64,000 nucleotides of DNA from Antrihabitans stalagmiti (GTDB lineage Bacteria > Actinomycetota > Actinomycetes > Mycobacteriales > Mycobacteriaceae). Both the position numbers and the translations under genes were made by a program. The stretch spans positions 372,001 through 436,000 of the forward strand of contig NZ_JAEMNV010000003.1 in assembly GCF_016482825.1 (NCBI RefSeq). Reading direction: 5' to 3'. Under the pieces are notes generated by a model. It was not told the DNA's origin. It saw nothing but the letters and a program-made list of their open reading frames with translations, and did no database searches. This document shows, piece by piece, positions 1 to 8,568 of this stretch (position 1 is the stretch's first letter; every line of letters starts with the position of its first letter).

Positions 1-703
1 CACCCCGCGCGATGCCGAGTACGAACCGGGCAACACGTTCGGGTCCGAGAACGGGTCGACGTGCTGCGCTGACATGTCCACCGCCGTCGGATATTTCGAC
101 AACGTCGGGCGACATCAGATCCATCAGGCCCTGGATGTCGCCGCTGGTCGCTGCTGCGAAGAACTTTTCGACGATCTCTGTCGCCGTGCGTGATTCGGGT
201 TGGAAGCGGCGTCGCCGTGCCTGTACGTGTGCCTTGGCGCGATGGGCGATCTGGCGGACGGCGACGTCGGTCTTGCCGACCATGTCGGCCACCTCCGGGA
301 AGGTGTAGCCGAACACGGTGTGCAGTACGAACACTGCGCGTTCGTCCGGGCTGAGCGTTTCCAGGACGAGCAGCATCGCGATCGACACCGACTCGGCAAG
401 CACTGCGTCGTCGCTGACGTCGGACGCGGTCTGGATCGGTTCGGGCAGCCAGTTGCCCGGATAGTCTTCGCGTCGGCGCTGGGCGGTACGAAGGTTGTTG
501 AGCGCGAGGCGGCTTGCGATTCTGGCGAGGTAGGCGCGGGGATTGTCGACCTCGGTCGGATCTACCTGACTCCATCGAATGTAGCTGTCCTGCAACACAT
601 CCTCGGTATCCGCCTTGCTACCGAGGATCTCGTAGACAATCGTGAACAGCAGTGGTCGATGTTCGGTGAAGATCTCGGAACTGGACGGTTCGGAGCTAGA
701 CAC
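1..703 (-). CDS. ECF41-type RNA polymerase sigma factor with SnoaL-like C-terminal domain (3' end cut by window)
   Basis: This is an extracytoplasmic-function sigma factor; 234 codons are visible and the C-terminus lies outside the window. Region 2 (about residues 10-75) and region 4 (about 115-165) are joined by a linker containing WLPEP at residues 85-89. A SnoaL/NTF2-like domain starts near residue 175 and carries DGGG at 206-209. WLPEP plus a DGGG-bearing SnoaL tail are hallmarks of the ECF41 (SigJ-like) group, in which the tail regulates the sigma factor in place of a separate anti-sigma. The GTG start follows AAGGAGGT and overlaps the 3' end of the upstream oxidoreductase by 8 bases, so the two genes are co-transcribed. 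Confidence 0.9.
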   Translation of the reverse strand, partial: MSSSEPSSSEIFTEHRPLLFTIVYEILGSKADTEDVLQDSYIRWSQVDPTEVDNPRAYLARIASRLALNNLRTAQRRREDYPGNWLPEPIQTASDVSDDAVLAESVSIAMLLVLETLSPDERAVFVLHTVFGYTFPEVADMVGKTDVAVRQIAHRAKAHVQARRRRFQPESRTATEIVEKFFAAATSGDIQGLMDLMSPDVVEISDGGGHVSAARRPVLGPERVARFVLGIARG

Positions 704-1826
704 CGACGGTGACCTCCTTGGCAGCGACCTTCGGGCCAGCGGGACGCCAGGATGTGACGGTCCGCCCGCGCAAGCCGACGACAGTGAAGCGGCAGACCAA
801 CTCCTTCGTCATCGTCCCGATCCGGCGTTTCACGGCGAAACGCGTCGGAGTGTCGTCGGTGCGGGTGAATTGCATGAAGCCCGCTCTGCGGCCGAGGCTG
901 ACGCATTGGCCGAACATTCCGATGGACACAGGCTGTGGCGAGCGTCCACGCACGAGAGCCGCGACGGTTGCGGCGCCGTGTACGCCGAGCGGCATCGCGG
1001 ACTGGCAACTCATCCGTAGGTGACCGGCGACGGAGACGGGTGGTGCAACCGCGTCGCCCACGCCGACGATGCGCGGATTGGACAGCGACACAAGGCTTTC
1101 GTCCGTTCGTAGCCGGCCCAGATCGTCGACGAGGAGACCACTTCGCCGCGCGAGGGCGGGGACGGTGAACGATCCTGCCCAGACGGTGGCATCGCTTGCG
1201 ATGGTTGCGCCGGATGCGGTCCGGACCCCATCGGCGTCGACCTGGGTGATCGTCGTTGCCTCGTGGATCGTGACGCCCAGCTCCGAGAGGGTGCCCGCTA
1301 CGTAGTCGCGAGTCGCTGCCGGGAGCCAACCTGCGACCGAATCGGACGCCAGGTGCACGTCCAACTCGGGGAATTGCTCAGCGATCTCCGCAGCCGTTTC
1401 GACGCCCGTCAACCCACCGCCAACGACAACGACCTGTGCGCCCGCGGTCAGTTCGTCGAGTCGGGAGCCGAGTCGGTCGGCGTCTTCGAGTGCACCGACG
1501 TTGTAGGTGTTCGGTCGGCGGTCGACGTGGCTGCCGACGGCGTAGACGAGGTAGTCGAAGTCGATGGCGGTCCCGTCGTCGAGCAGTACCGACCGTTCGG
1601 CGATCGACTCGACCTTTCCGAGGCGGAGTTCGACGTTGCGCCGGAGCAGCTTCGACAGTGGTCGCGTTGCAGGCCCGGATCCAGTCGCGTACTGATGCAA
1701 CCTGATTCGCTCGACGAAGTCCGGCCGCGGATTGACGACCGTCACCGACAATCCCGCTACCTTGGCGAGCCGGTTTGCGGCAAGCACCCCGGCATATCCT
1801 GCGCCGACGACAACGATGTGATTCAT
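696..1826 (-). CDS. NAD(P)/FAD-dependent oxidoreductase (NDH-2-like), ECF41 partner gene
   Basis: A 376-residue pyridine-nucleotide-disulfide-type flavoprotein. The N-terminal FAD-binding Rossmann motif is GAGYAG near residue 8, a second nucleotide-binding motif GGGLTG lies near residue 150, and the GVGDA-type FAD motif is near residue 275. No transmembrane segment is evident. The ATG start at 1826 is preceded by GGAAGGAT; the open frame continues upstream without domain support. It overlaps the ECF41 sigma gene. Oxidoreductases of the 'COE' class are the known neighbours and targets of ECF41 factors, so it is probably the cognate target. Its substrate cannot be told from sequence. Confidence 0.88.
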   Translation of the reverse strand: MNHIVVVGAGYAGVLAANRLAKVAGLSVTVVNPRPDFVERIRLHQYATGSGPATRPLSKLLRRNVELRLGKVESIAERSVLLDDGTAIDFDYLVYAVGSHVDRRPNTYNVGALEDADRLGSRLDELTAGAQVVVVGGGLTGVETAAEIAEQFPELDVHLASDSVAGWLPAATRDYVAGTLSELGVTIHEATTITQVDADGVRTASGATIASDATVWAGSFTVPALARRSGLLVDDLGRLRTDESLVSLSNPRIVGVGDAVAPPVSVAGHLRMSCQSAMPLGVHGAATVAALVRGRSPQPVSIGMFGQCVSLGRRAGFMQFTRTDDTPTRFAVKRRIGTMTKELVCRFTVVGLRGRTVTSWRPAGPKVAAKEVTVGV

Positions 1827-1874
1827 GTGTCCATCCTTCCGAGAAGACCTGCGGTCTGTATGGGTTTGCCATAA

Positions 1875-1901
1875 GACACCGCTCGTCAGCGAACCGTGAC
1901 A
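1875..1901 (-). promoter_or_regulatory. Candidate ECF41-type promoter
   Basis: On the minus strand the sequence is TGTCACG, 16 bases, then TGTC, with its 3' end 48 bases before the ATG of the FAD oxidoreductase. The published ECF41 consensus, as I recall it, is TGTCACA-N16-CGTC, so this differs at one base in each element. The match, the exact spacer and the adjacent ECF41 gene together suggest autoregulation of the oxidoreductase-sigma operon. Confidence 0.6.
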
Positions 1902-2002
1902 GTCCGTGGATGTGGGGTGAAGCACATCGGGGCCGCACGACGAGTGGCCAGGTCGGCGTCGGAAGATATTCGCTCGCCTTGGATCGCGAAGGAGGGGCTG
2001 CG

Positions 2003-2479
2003 TCAGCCGGCAGGAAAGCGCGGGCCGAGTCCGGCAAGAGCCTGCTTCAGTCCGCCGTCGCGTCGTACCTGGATCAGGCCGATGCCGATCAAGATGGCGG
2101 CGGTGACGAAGTGTTCGATGGCGTCGAGTTCGTTGTTCGGGAACGTGAAGATGTAGGCGACCTGATTCGAGAACAGCGCCCATACACCTGGTAGACCGCC
2201 TGCAACGCCTGCGACGAAGCAGTAGAGCACGGCCCACGAGCGGCGGGTCGCGAAGACCAGACCGGGGAGAAACAGCGCGAGACCTGCGACGGCGTGCCAA
2301 CCGTTGTAGTCCATCCCGAGGACGGGGGTCGTCGGTGCACCTGGCCCGGTCGCAAAACTCGGCTCGGCGATCCAACCAATGATCGACCACACGACGTGAA
2401 CGAACGAGATGACGAGCACGCTCCACTGAGCGAAGGTCCAGGTAGCGAGCTTCTTTGAGGTGGTGGTGTCGATTGTCAT
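2003..2479 (-). CDS. DUF4383-like four-helix membrane protein
   Basis: A 158-residue integral membrane protein with about four predicted transmembrane helices (roughly residues 15-38, 60-78, 84-104 and 120-140). Hydrophobic spacing and conserved His positions before helix 1's end and in the last helix (EHFVTAA) resemble DUF4383 proteins, whose function is unknown. The ATG start at 2479 leaves an 86-base gap to the diguanylate cyclase upstream, and the gene is followed by the sigma/oxidoreductase pair on the same strand. A perfect 10-bp palindrome sits just upstream. The family assignment is by pattern only. Confidence 0.6.
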   Translation of the reverse strand: MTIDTTTSKKLATWTFAQWSVLVISFVHVVWSIIGWIAEPSFATGPGAPTTPVLGMDYNGWHAVAGLALFLPGLVFATRRSWAVLYCFVAGVAGGLPGVWALFSNQVAYIFTFPNNELDAIEHFVTAAILIGIGLIQVRRDGGLKQALAGLGPRFPAG

Positions 2480-2501
2480 CTGAACTCCCGAGCGAGTTGA
2501 C

Positions 2502-2511
2502 AGAACGTTCT
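2502..2511. promoter_or_regulatory. Palindrome AGAACGTTCT upstream of the DUF4383-like gene
   Basis: A perfect 10-bp palindrome 23-32 bases before the start codon at 2479. It resembles a TetR-type operator core but is 2 bp shorter than the KstR motif. No regulator gene is adjacent, so the cognate factor is unknown. Confidence 0.35.
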
Positions 2512-2565
2512 AATACTACGGAGTGTAGAAGACGGTTCGGCTCGGTGTCCAGAGTTTTGTCGAGC

Positions 2566-3825
2566 TCAGCTCGGAGTGGGTTCGTGCACGAAAAATCCTG
2601 CTCCACCGTCGGCCTTCGCGCGGTAGAGCGCCGCGTCGGCAGTCTCGAGGATGGCGTCGGCGTCGGCACCGAACACAGGCTGCGCGACAACGCCGATGCT
2701 GGCCGAGATCGACAGTTTGTGTCCGTCCACCTCGAACGGATCCTGGATGCTCGCCAACAAACGGGTCGCAGCAGCAGTGACGGCGTCGATATCGATAGGT
2801 GCGAACATCACCGCGACGAACTCGTCGCCGCCGAGGCGGGCAACGATGTACCCGTCGGCCATACCTTGCTCTTGCAACCGATTGGCAACAGCTGCAAGCA
2901 ACCGATCGCCGGTGGCGTGGCCGAACTGATCGTTGACGTATTTGAAGCCGTCCAGATCGAGGAAGCACAGGCCGATGCGATCGTCCGGTCCGGCGATGTC
3001 GATGGCGTCGGCAATGTTTTCGTGCAGCAACAGCCGGTTCGGGAGTCCGGTCAAGGGATCGTGGCGGGACTGGCGATACAGAGCCGCCTGTAACTCGCGG
3101 CGCTCGGTGACGTCCTCGCCGACACCCAGCAGATAGCTGTCGACCTCGCCGTCGCCTGCCACGAGGGTGATCGCGAACATCGCCCAGCCGTAGGTGCCGT
3201 CGCTGCGACGGAAGCGCGCTTCGAGCCGAACCGTGCCGGAGCCGACGGCGATCAACTCGTCGAGGATGCGTCGACGCGCGAGGTCGTAGTCGTCAGGATG
3301 GCCGAGATCGAAGGCAGACATCCCACGGAGGTCGGCGGCGTCGCGACCGAGCATCTCGGCCATCGCCGGGTTCACGTCGACAAGGCCACCGTGCAGATCG
3401 CCGATCGCAATCGCCACCGCAGCGTTGTCGAAAACAACGCGGAAACGTGCATCCGTCGACCCCTGTTCGGACACTGTCTTCGCTTGCAGCGCAGACGCGT
3501 AACCCTGACCGAACGAGCCCATCAGCGCTGCGTACTTGGATCGGAAGTACGCAGTACCGGATTCCGAAAGCCGGGGAATCTCGGCGAGCACCTCGGCAGA
3601 TCTGGCGACGACGACCGGATTCGTCAACCGCATCCGTACCAACGCCGAGCCGACCTCGGCGCCGACGGTCGGGTCGAATTGCTCGGCGTCCAAAGCGTCG
3701 GCGAGGTTGACGAGCAGATCGGCAAGCGCCTCCTTGGCGTCACGCGACGACATCGGTACGTAGCTGGTATCCGAGATTGCCGACCACCACATCCGAGCAC
3801 GCCGAACAGCGTCACTTCGATCCAT
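2566..3825 (-). CDS. PAS-GGDEF diguanylate cyclase
   Basis: About 419 residues with three parts: an N-terminal helical region (1-120), a PAS domain (about 125-245, ending in the typical GVGEDVTERRE), and a C-terminal GGDEF domain (about 255-419) introduced by HDPLTGLPNR. The active-site motif is an intact GGDEF in ARLGGDEF, so c-di-GMP synthesis is expected. No EAL domain follows and no membrane helix is obvious, so it is probably a cytosolic sensor. I chose the ATG at 3825 because AGGTGG lies six bases upstream; an in-frame ATG at 3861 lacks a ribosome site. An RxxD inhibitory site is not clear. Confidence 0.9.
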   Translation of the reverse strand: MDRSDAVRRARMWWSAISDTSYVPMSSRDAKEALADLLVNLADALDAEQFDPTVGAEVGSALVRMRLTNPVVVARSAEVLAEIPRLSESGTAYFRSKYAALMGSFGQGYASALQAKTVSEQGSTDARFRVVFDNAAVAIAIGDLHGGLVDVNPAMAEMLGRDAADLRGMSAFDLGHPDDYDLARRRILDELIAVGSGTVRLEARFRRSDGTYGWAMFAITLVAGDGEVDSYLLGVGEDVTERRELQAALYRQSRHDPLTGLPNRLLLHENIADAIDIAGPDDRIGLCFLDLDGFKYVNDQFGHATGDRLLAAVANRLQEQGMADGYIVARLGGDEFVAVMFAPIDIDAVTAAATRLLASIQDPFEVDGHKLSISASIGVVAQPVFGADADAILETADAALYRAKADGGAGFFVHEPTPS

Positions 3826-3946
3826 CGCGAACCACCTGGAACTCCCTGTCACCATGCGCACTAACGCCGCAAGTTTCCCAGAGTTTGCTGATGGGTGGAA
3901 CAGGAGAGTGTGTCTCGTGCCCGGATGAGATTCATGTCACGTCGAC

Positions 3947-5395
3947 CTAACCGCTGAAACCGGGAGGCATCAGCAGCGACTTCTGTTCGCAGTACGCGTC
4001 GAGACCCTCCGGACCGCTCTCCCGACCGATGCCGGAGTTCTTGTAGCCACCGAAGGGGGATCCGGGGTCGAAGGCGTACCAGTTGATGGCGTACGTGCCG
4101 GTCCGGACCTGCGCTGCCACCTTGCGACCACGGTCGACGTCCGACGTCCAGACCGAGCCGGCCAGCCCGTAGTCGGAATCGTTGGCGATCTTGATCGCTT
4201 CGTCTTCGGAGTCGTAGGGAATCACCGCGAGCACGGGACCGAAGATCTCTTCTCGCGCGATGGTCATCGAATTGTCGACACCCGCGAAGATCGTCGGCTC
4301 GACGTACCAGCCCTTGTCCAACCCAGCCGGCCGACCGCCGCCGAGGACGATGCGCGCGCCTTCGTCTATGCCCTTCTTGATGTAGCCCTCGACGCGGTCA
4401 CGCTGCCGTGACGAGATCAGGGGACCGAGTGCGGTCGTCGGTTCGGTCGGATCGCCGACCGCCATGAACCCGGCTCCGGTCACCATGGCGTCGAGCATCT
4501 CGTCGTACCGGCTGCGCGGCGCCAGAATTCGAGTCTGAGCGACACAGGCCTGCCCGCTGTTCATCAGCCCTGACATCAGCAGCATCGGCATGGTCGACGC
4601 AACGTCCATGTCCTCCAGCAGGATTGCTGCGGACTTGCCGCCGAGTTCGAGCGAGCAGCGTTTGAGCTGTTGTGCGGCGATCGTGCCGATCTTGCGACCG
4701 ACCGCCGTGCTGCCCGTGAAGGTGATCTTGTCGACGCCGGGATGGCTCACCAGGTACTCGCCGGTTTCGGCGCCGCCGGGAAGTACCGACAGCACACCTT
4801 CGGGCAGTCCGGCATCGGCGAAGATGTCGGCGATGAGATTCGCGGCGAGTGGTGTTTCCGGCGCAGGTTTGAGCAGCACCGAACAGCCCGCGAGCAGTGC
4901 GGGGGCGAGCTTGTTGATTGCAAGGAAGAGCGGGACGTTCCACGCGATGACAGCTGCGACGACGCCGACGGGTTCGCGGGTGACGGTGGTCTGCCCGAAG
5001 ATTCCGTGCCGCGTCTCCTCCCAGGGAAACGAATCTGCCAGGCCCGCATAGTAATTGAGTACCGCGACAGCAGGGGTCTGCTGCAGCATGCCGACCATCA
5101 TGGTCGGCGCGCCCATCTCCGAGGTCAGGGTCGAGGTGAGTTGCGGGCTGCGCTCCTCGATCAGCGCGGTGACCTTCGACAGCACTGCCGCGCGGTCTGA
5201 CGGGCTGGTTCGGGGCCATGGTCCGGACTCGAAAGCGCGCCGAGCCGCCGCGACCGCTGCATCGATGTCGGCTGGGCCGGCAACCGGGGTGCTACCGACA
5301 CGTTCCTCGGTGGCTGGTGAGATCACCTCGAGTCGTGCGTCGGTGGCGGGTGCGACCCAGTGGCCGCCGATGAACAGTGTGTCGTAGTCAGTCAT
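3947..5395 (-). CDS. NAD(P)+-dependent aldehyde dehydrogenase (Rv0223c-like)
   Basis: A 482-residue member of the aldehyde dehydrogenase superfamily, full length for the family. Catalytic features are intact: LELGGKS with the general-base Glu, NSGQACVAQTR with the nucleophilic Cys, FTGSTAVG for nucleotide binding, and EEIFGPVL. It oxidises an aldehyde to the acid, presumably in the cytosol; the substrate is not evident. It opens a minus-strand run with the ROK protein and methyltransferase. In M. tuberculosis Rv0223c (aldehyde dehydrogenase) lies next to Rv0224c (methyltransferase), so this is a conserved neighbourhood with the ROK gene inserted. Confidence 0.92.
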   Translation of the reverse strand: MTDYDTLFIGGHWVAPATDARLEVISPATEERVGSTPVAGPADIDAAVAAARRAFESGPWPRTSPSDRAAVLSKVTALIEERSPQLTSTLTSEMGAPTMMVGMLQQTPAVAVLNYYAGLADSFPWEETRHGIFGQTTVTREPVGVVAAVIAWNVPLFLAINKLAPALLAGCSVLLKPAPETPLAANLIADIFADAGLPEGVLSVLPGGAETGEYLVSHPGVDKITFTGSTAVGRKIGTIAAQQLKRCSLELGGKSAAILLEDMDVASTMPMLLMSGLMNSGQACVAQTRILAPRSRYDEMLDAMVTGAGFMAVGDPTEPTTALGPLISSRQRDRVEGYIKKGIDEGARIVLGGGRPAGLDKGWYVEPTIFAGVDNSMTIAREEIFGPVLAVIPYDSEDEAIKIANDSDYGLAGSVWTSDVDRGRKVAAQVRTGTYAINWYAFDPGSPFGGYKNSGIGRESGPEGLDAYCEQKSLLMPPGFSG

Positions 5396-5471
5396 GAGCC
5401 CGTATCCCGTGATTCGAAGCCGTGCGGATACTGGAACACGTTACAGAAATGCTCTCGAAAAAACAGGGGCG

Positions 5472-6368
5472 TCAGGAATCCAACGTCAGAGCGCCCGCGC
5501 CGGTCAGCGTTCCGAGCCCGCCGAGCTCTGCGGGCACAACCCGCAACTCCTTGATGAAGGACAGCCCCGCGTGGCGACGCAGCGACTCCTGCAGCGGATC
5601 CCAGAGCAGCGGTCCGGACTGCGCGAACCCGCCTCCGACGACGACGAGGTCGACATCGAGCAGGGCCGCGGCCGACGAAATAGCCTGGCCCAGTGCGGTT
5701 CCGGACCGCTCCAACGCGGCTGTGCCGATCGGATCGCCTGCCGCCGCTGCCTTCGACAGTTCGATACCCGTCGTACCCGCCCAACCTTGGGCCTGCGCCC
5801 AGCGGACCGTCGACGGACCGCTGGCAACGGCTTCGATACAGCCGACGCCGCCGCACGCGCACGGGTCCTCGTTGTTGACGACGATGTGTCCGACGTGGCC
5901 CGCGTTGCCGGTACGGCCGCGCACGATCTGCCCGTCGAGAACGATGCCACCGCCGATGCCCGTCGAGACGACCATCCCGAGCAGATTGGGAACGCCGCGC
6001 GCCGCGCCGTAGCGGTACTCCGCGAGCGCAGCGCAGCCGCCGTCGATGGCGAAGGTTATCTCGGCCGTCGGAAACAGGCCCTGTACAGCAGCGACGATCC
6101 CGAAGTTGTTCCGCCACTCTGCGATGTTGAGCGGGCCTGTGGTGCCTGCGACGGTGTCGATCGGGCCTGCCGACCCGATGCCGACCCTGTCGACCGGCTC
6201 GGTGCCCGCCACTTTGATAAGTAGCGCGGCGCAGGCGTCCCATACGCCGACCTTCGGGGTCGGCGTCGTTTCGACACCTACCAGCGTCCCGTCGTCGGCC
6301 ACCCGTGCCGCCGCAAACTTCGTACCGCCGATGTCGAGGGCAATCCTGCCCGTCCCGCTACTGCGCAT
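5472..6368 (-). CDS. ROK-family sugar kinase or ROK protein
   Basis: A 298-residue ROK protein without an N-terminal helix-turn-helix, so a kinase rather than a repressor. The ATP-binding DIGGTKFAAA is at residues 12-21, VVSTGIGGGIV follows mid-protein, and the zinc-binding signature CACGGVGCIE, with the preceding GHVGH histidine motif, is present. These are the features of glucokinase-like ROK enzymes; the sugar substrate is not determined. It lies 27 bases downstream of the methyltransferase gene and 76 bases upstream of the aldehyde dehydrogenase gene on the same strand, consistent with one transcript. Confidence 0.9.
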   Translation of the reverse strand: MRSSGTGRIALDIGGTKFAAARVADDGTLVGVETTPTPKVGVWDACAALLIKVAGTEPVDRVGIGSAGPIDTVAGTTGPLNIAEWRNNFGIVAAVQGLFPTAEITFAIDGGCAALAEYRYGAARGVPNLLGMVVSTGIGGGIVLDGQIVRGRTGNAGHVGHIVVNNEDPCACGGVGCIEAVASGPSTVRWAQAQGWAGTTGIELSKAAAAGDPIGTAALERSGTALGQAISSAAALLDVDLVVVGGGFAQSGPLLWDPLQESLRRHAGLSFIKELRVVPAELGGLGTLTGAGALTLDS

Positions 6369-6395
6369 GGCTCTACTGTGCGCGATCCTGTGGCT

Positions 6396-7244
6396 TCAGG
6401 GGGCGGAAATTCGCGGTGCAGGCGTCGCGACGATCACCAGATTGCTGACCAACAGTTCGCGCAACCCCGGCACCCGCAGCACCCACCAGGCCCAGCGTGG
6501 GTGATAACGCGGGAAGGTCGCGAGCACGTCTGCGTCGGAAACCGAACGTGCCCAACGCAATCCGTCCGCGGCTCCGACTGCGAACAGTGACGTCCCGAAT
6601 CTGTTCTTCGGTTCGCGGCCCTGCTTTCGAACATAACGCCTGGCAGCCCGCTCACCTCCGAGGTAGTGCCAGGGACCGGTCTCGTGGCCGCCGAACGGGC
6701 CGAACCAGATCGTGTACGACAACACCATCAGTCCACCGGGCTTCGTGACCCGCAACATCTCGTCGGCCATGACCCACGGCTCGCGTACGTGCTCGGCCAC
6801 GTTCGACGAGAAACAGATGTCGACGGAGGAGTCCTGGAACGGCAGTGCCATGCCGGATCCTCGGACCGCGCCGTGCACGGCCAACCCGGCGGCGTGCATC
6901 TCGGACGGGTCGGGCTCGACGGGCAGATAGCGGGCGCCGGCAGCCGCGAACTCCTGGGCGAAGTAGCCAGGACCGCCACCGACGTCGAGCACCGTGGTTC
7001 CGGCAAGGTCGCGATCGACCGAACCCGCGTACAGGTCGCGGATCATGTCGACCGAATCCCGCGCCAGCGCGCCGTAGAACAGTTGCGGATCGCTTTGTTC
7101 GTGCCTGAAATCGGCAAGCAGTTGCACCGATCTCCGCAATGTCGCGCGACGCGCGAACCGGGCCGTGACAGCACGGCGACGGCGGGCGAGGGCAGACACG
7201 GGAGGCAACAATAGCGGCACTTCCGGAGGCGACTGCTGCCGCAA
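6396..7244 (-). CDS. Class I SAM-dependent methyltransferase (Rv0224c-like)
   Basis: A 282-residue methyltransferase of the Methyltransf_11 type. SAM-binding motif I is VLDVGGGPGYFAQ (about residue 85), followed by the acidic end of beta-2 (VEPD), the FSSNVAEHV segment and KPGGLMVLSY. It is divergent from the GT4 glycosyltransferase gene, separated by about 110 bases that must contain both promoters. The same divergent pair (Rv0224c/Rv0225) occurs in M. tuberculosis, where the locus is tied to envelope polysaccharide or glycolipid synthesis. The acceptor is unknown. Confidence 0.88.
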   Translation of the reverse strand: MRQQSPPEVPLLLPPVSALARRRRAVTARFARRATLRRSVQLLADFRHEQSDPQLFYGALARDSVDMIRDLYAGSVDRDLAGTTVLDVGGGPGYFAQEFAAAGARYLPVEPDPSEMHAAGLAVHGAVRGSGMALPFQDSSVDICFSSNVAEHVREPWVMADEMLRVTKPGGLMVLSYTIWFGPFGGHETGPWHYLGGERAARRYVRKQGREPKNRFGTSLFAVGAADGLRWARSVSDADVLATFPRYHPRWAWWVLRVPGLRELLVSNLVIVATPAPRISAP

Positions 7245-7353
7245 TACCGACCGGCGTCGGCTCAGCCGTTAGTGTGTTCTTCGAACCGAACGTCCGCCAG
7301 ACATACCAAGACATCCTCAGCCATCCCCGGTCACTGCCAGAGAGGTCGCTCAC

Positions 7354-8568
7354 GTGCGCGAAGTGTTGCTCCTGTGCTGGCGTGACACCGGGCATCCGCA
7401 GGGCGGCGGTAGCGAGCGTTACCTCGAGCAGGTCGGCACCGAACTGGCGGCGCGTGGCATCAAGGTGACCTTGCGGACGGCACGTTATCCAGGTGTGCCG
7501 AAGGCCGAATCGATCGCCGGTATCCAGATCAGCCGTGCGGGCGGCCGGTACAGCGTCTACCCACGCGCGCTCGCGGCGATTGCGTTCGGGCGCCTTGGTC
7601 TGGGTCCGCTGCGCGGCATCCGTCCCGATGCGGTGATCGACACGCAGAACGGCATACCTTTCTTCGCACGGTCGGTAGCGGGTGCGCCGGTCACCCTGCT
7701 CGTCCATCACGGCCACCGTGAGCAATGGCCTGTGGCCGGTCGGTTGATCGGCCGGGTCGGCTGGTGGGTCGAATCGGTGCTCTCGCCGCGTGCGCATCGA
7801 CGTAATCAGTATCTGACTGTGTCGTTGCCGTCGGCCGAAGAGTTGGCAGGCCTCGGTGTCGACCGCGACCGGATTGCCGTCGTGCGCAACGGTGCCGAAG
7901 CGATACCCGTCGGCGTCGACACCGGTTCGCCGGACACTCGCACCGCACACCCGAGCTTGGTCGTGCTGTCGCGTCTGGTGCCGCACAAGCAGATCGAAGA
8001 TGCACTTGCCGTCGTCGCCTCGTTGCGTGGTCGGATCGAGGGTTTGCAACTCGACGTCGTCGGCGGCGGCTGGTGGGAAGAGAAGCTGCGTGAACGGTCG
8101 CACGAACTCGGCATCGAAGGTCGGGTCACGTTCCACGGCCACGTTTCCGAAGAGCGTAAGCACGAATTGCTTTCCAGCGCATGGGTGCACGTCCTCCCGT
8201 CGCGTAAGGAAGGCTGGGGCCTCGCCGTTATCGAGGCTGCCCAGCACGGGGTACCAACGGTCGGCTACCGCAGCTCGCGTGGTCTCACCGATTCGATCAT
8301 CGACGGCGTCACCGGGCTGCTCGTCGGCGATTGTGCTGAACTGACAGACGCGGTCCACACGCTGCTGCGCGACCCGGACACCCGGACTGTGCTTGGCGAG
8401 AAGGCTCGGGTGCGTGCACGCGAATTCTCTTGGGAGCAAACGGCATCCGGGGTTTTCGATGTGCTGCAGGCGACCGCGCGTGGCGAGTCCGTGTCAGGAC
8501 TCATCGGGTCGTCGTCGTACGCGGATCACTATGTAGAACACGCTGCCGAGGATTCCGCCCGCCAGTAG
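7354..8568 (+). CDS. GT4-family glycosyltransferase (Rv0225-like)
   Basis: A 404-residue GT-B glycosyltransferase. The N-terminal acceptor domain has the HPQGGGSERYL loop typical of GT4, and the C-terminal donor domain carries the E-x7-E type motif in KEGWGLAVIEAAQHGVPTVG. It should transfer a sugar from a nucleotide donor at the cytoplasmic face. The GTG start is preceded by AGAGAGG. Its last 75 bases overlap, tail to tail, the end of the next gene on the opposite strand. Position and neighbours match Rv0225 of M. tuberculosis, next to a large membrane protein and a flippase, which suggests a role in envelope glycan assembly. Confidence 0.9.
   Translation: MREVLLLCWRDTGHPQGGGSERYLEQVGTELAARGIKVTLRTARYPGVPKAESIAGIQISRAGGRYSVYPRALAAIAFGRLGLGPLRGIRPDAVIDTQNGIPFFARSVAGAPVTLLVHHGHREQWPVAGRLIGRVGWWVESVLSPRAHRRNQYLTVSLPSAEELAGLGVDRDRIAVVRNGAEAIPVGVDTGSPDTRTAHPSLVVLSRLVPHKQIEDALAVVASLRGRIEGLQLDVVGGGWWEEKLRERSHELGIEGRVTFHGHVSEERKHELLSSAWVHVLPSRKEGWGLAVIEAAQHGVPTVGYRSSRGLTDSIIDGVTGLLVGDCAELTDAVHTLLRDPDTRTVLGEKARVRAREFSWEQTASGVFDVLQATARGESVSGLIGSSSYADHYVEHAAEDSARQ

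Noticed and set aside
2502-2511. KstR operator
   Set aside because: It lacks the two central bases of the KstR motif and no steroid gene is nearby; kept only as an unassigned palindrome.
696-2690. A single very long minus-strand frame starting at 2690 as one protein
   Set aside because: The conserved FAD protein begins at ATG 1826 with a good ribosome site, and the upstream part lies antisense or out of frame across the DUF4383-like gene.
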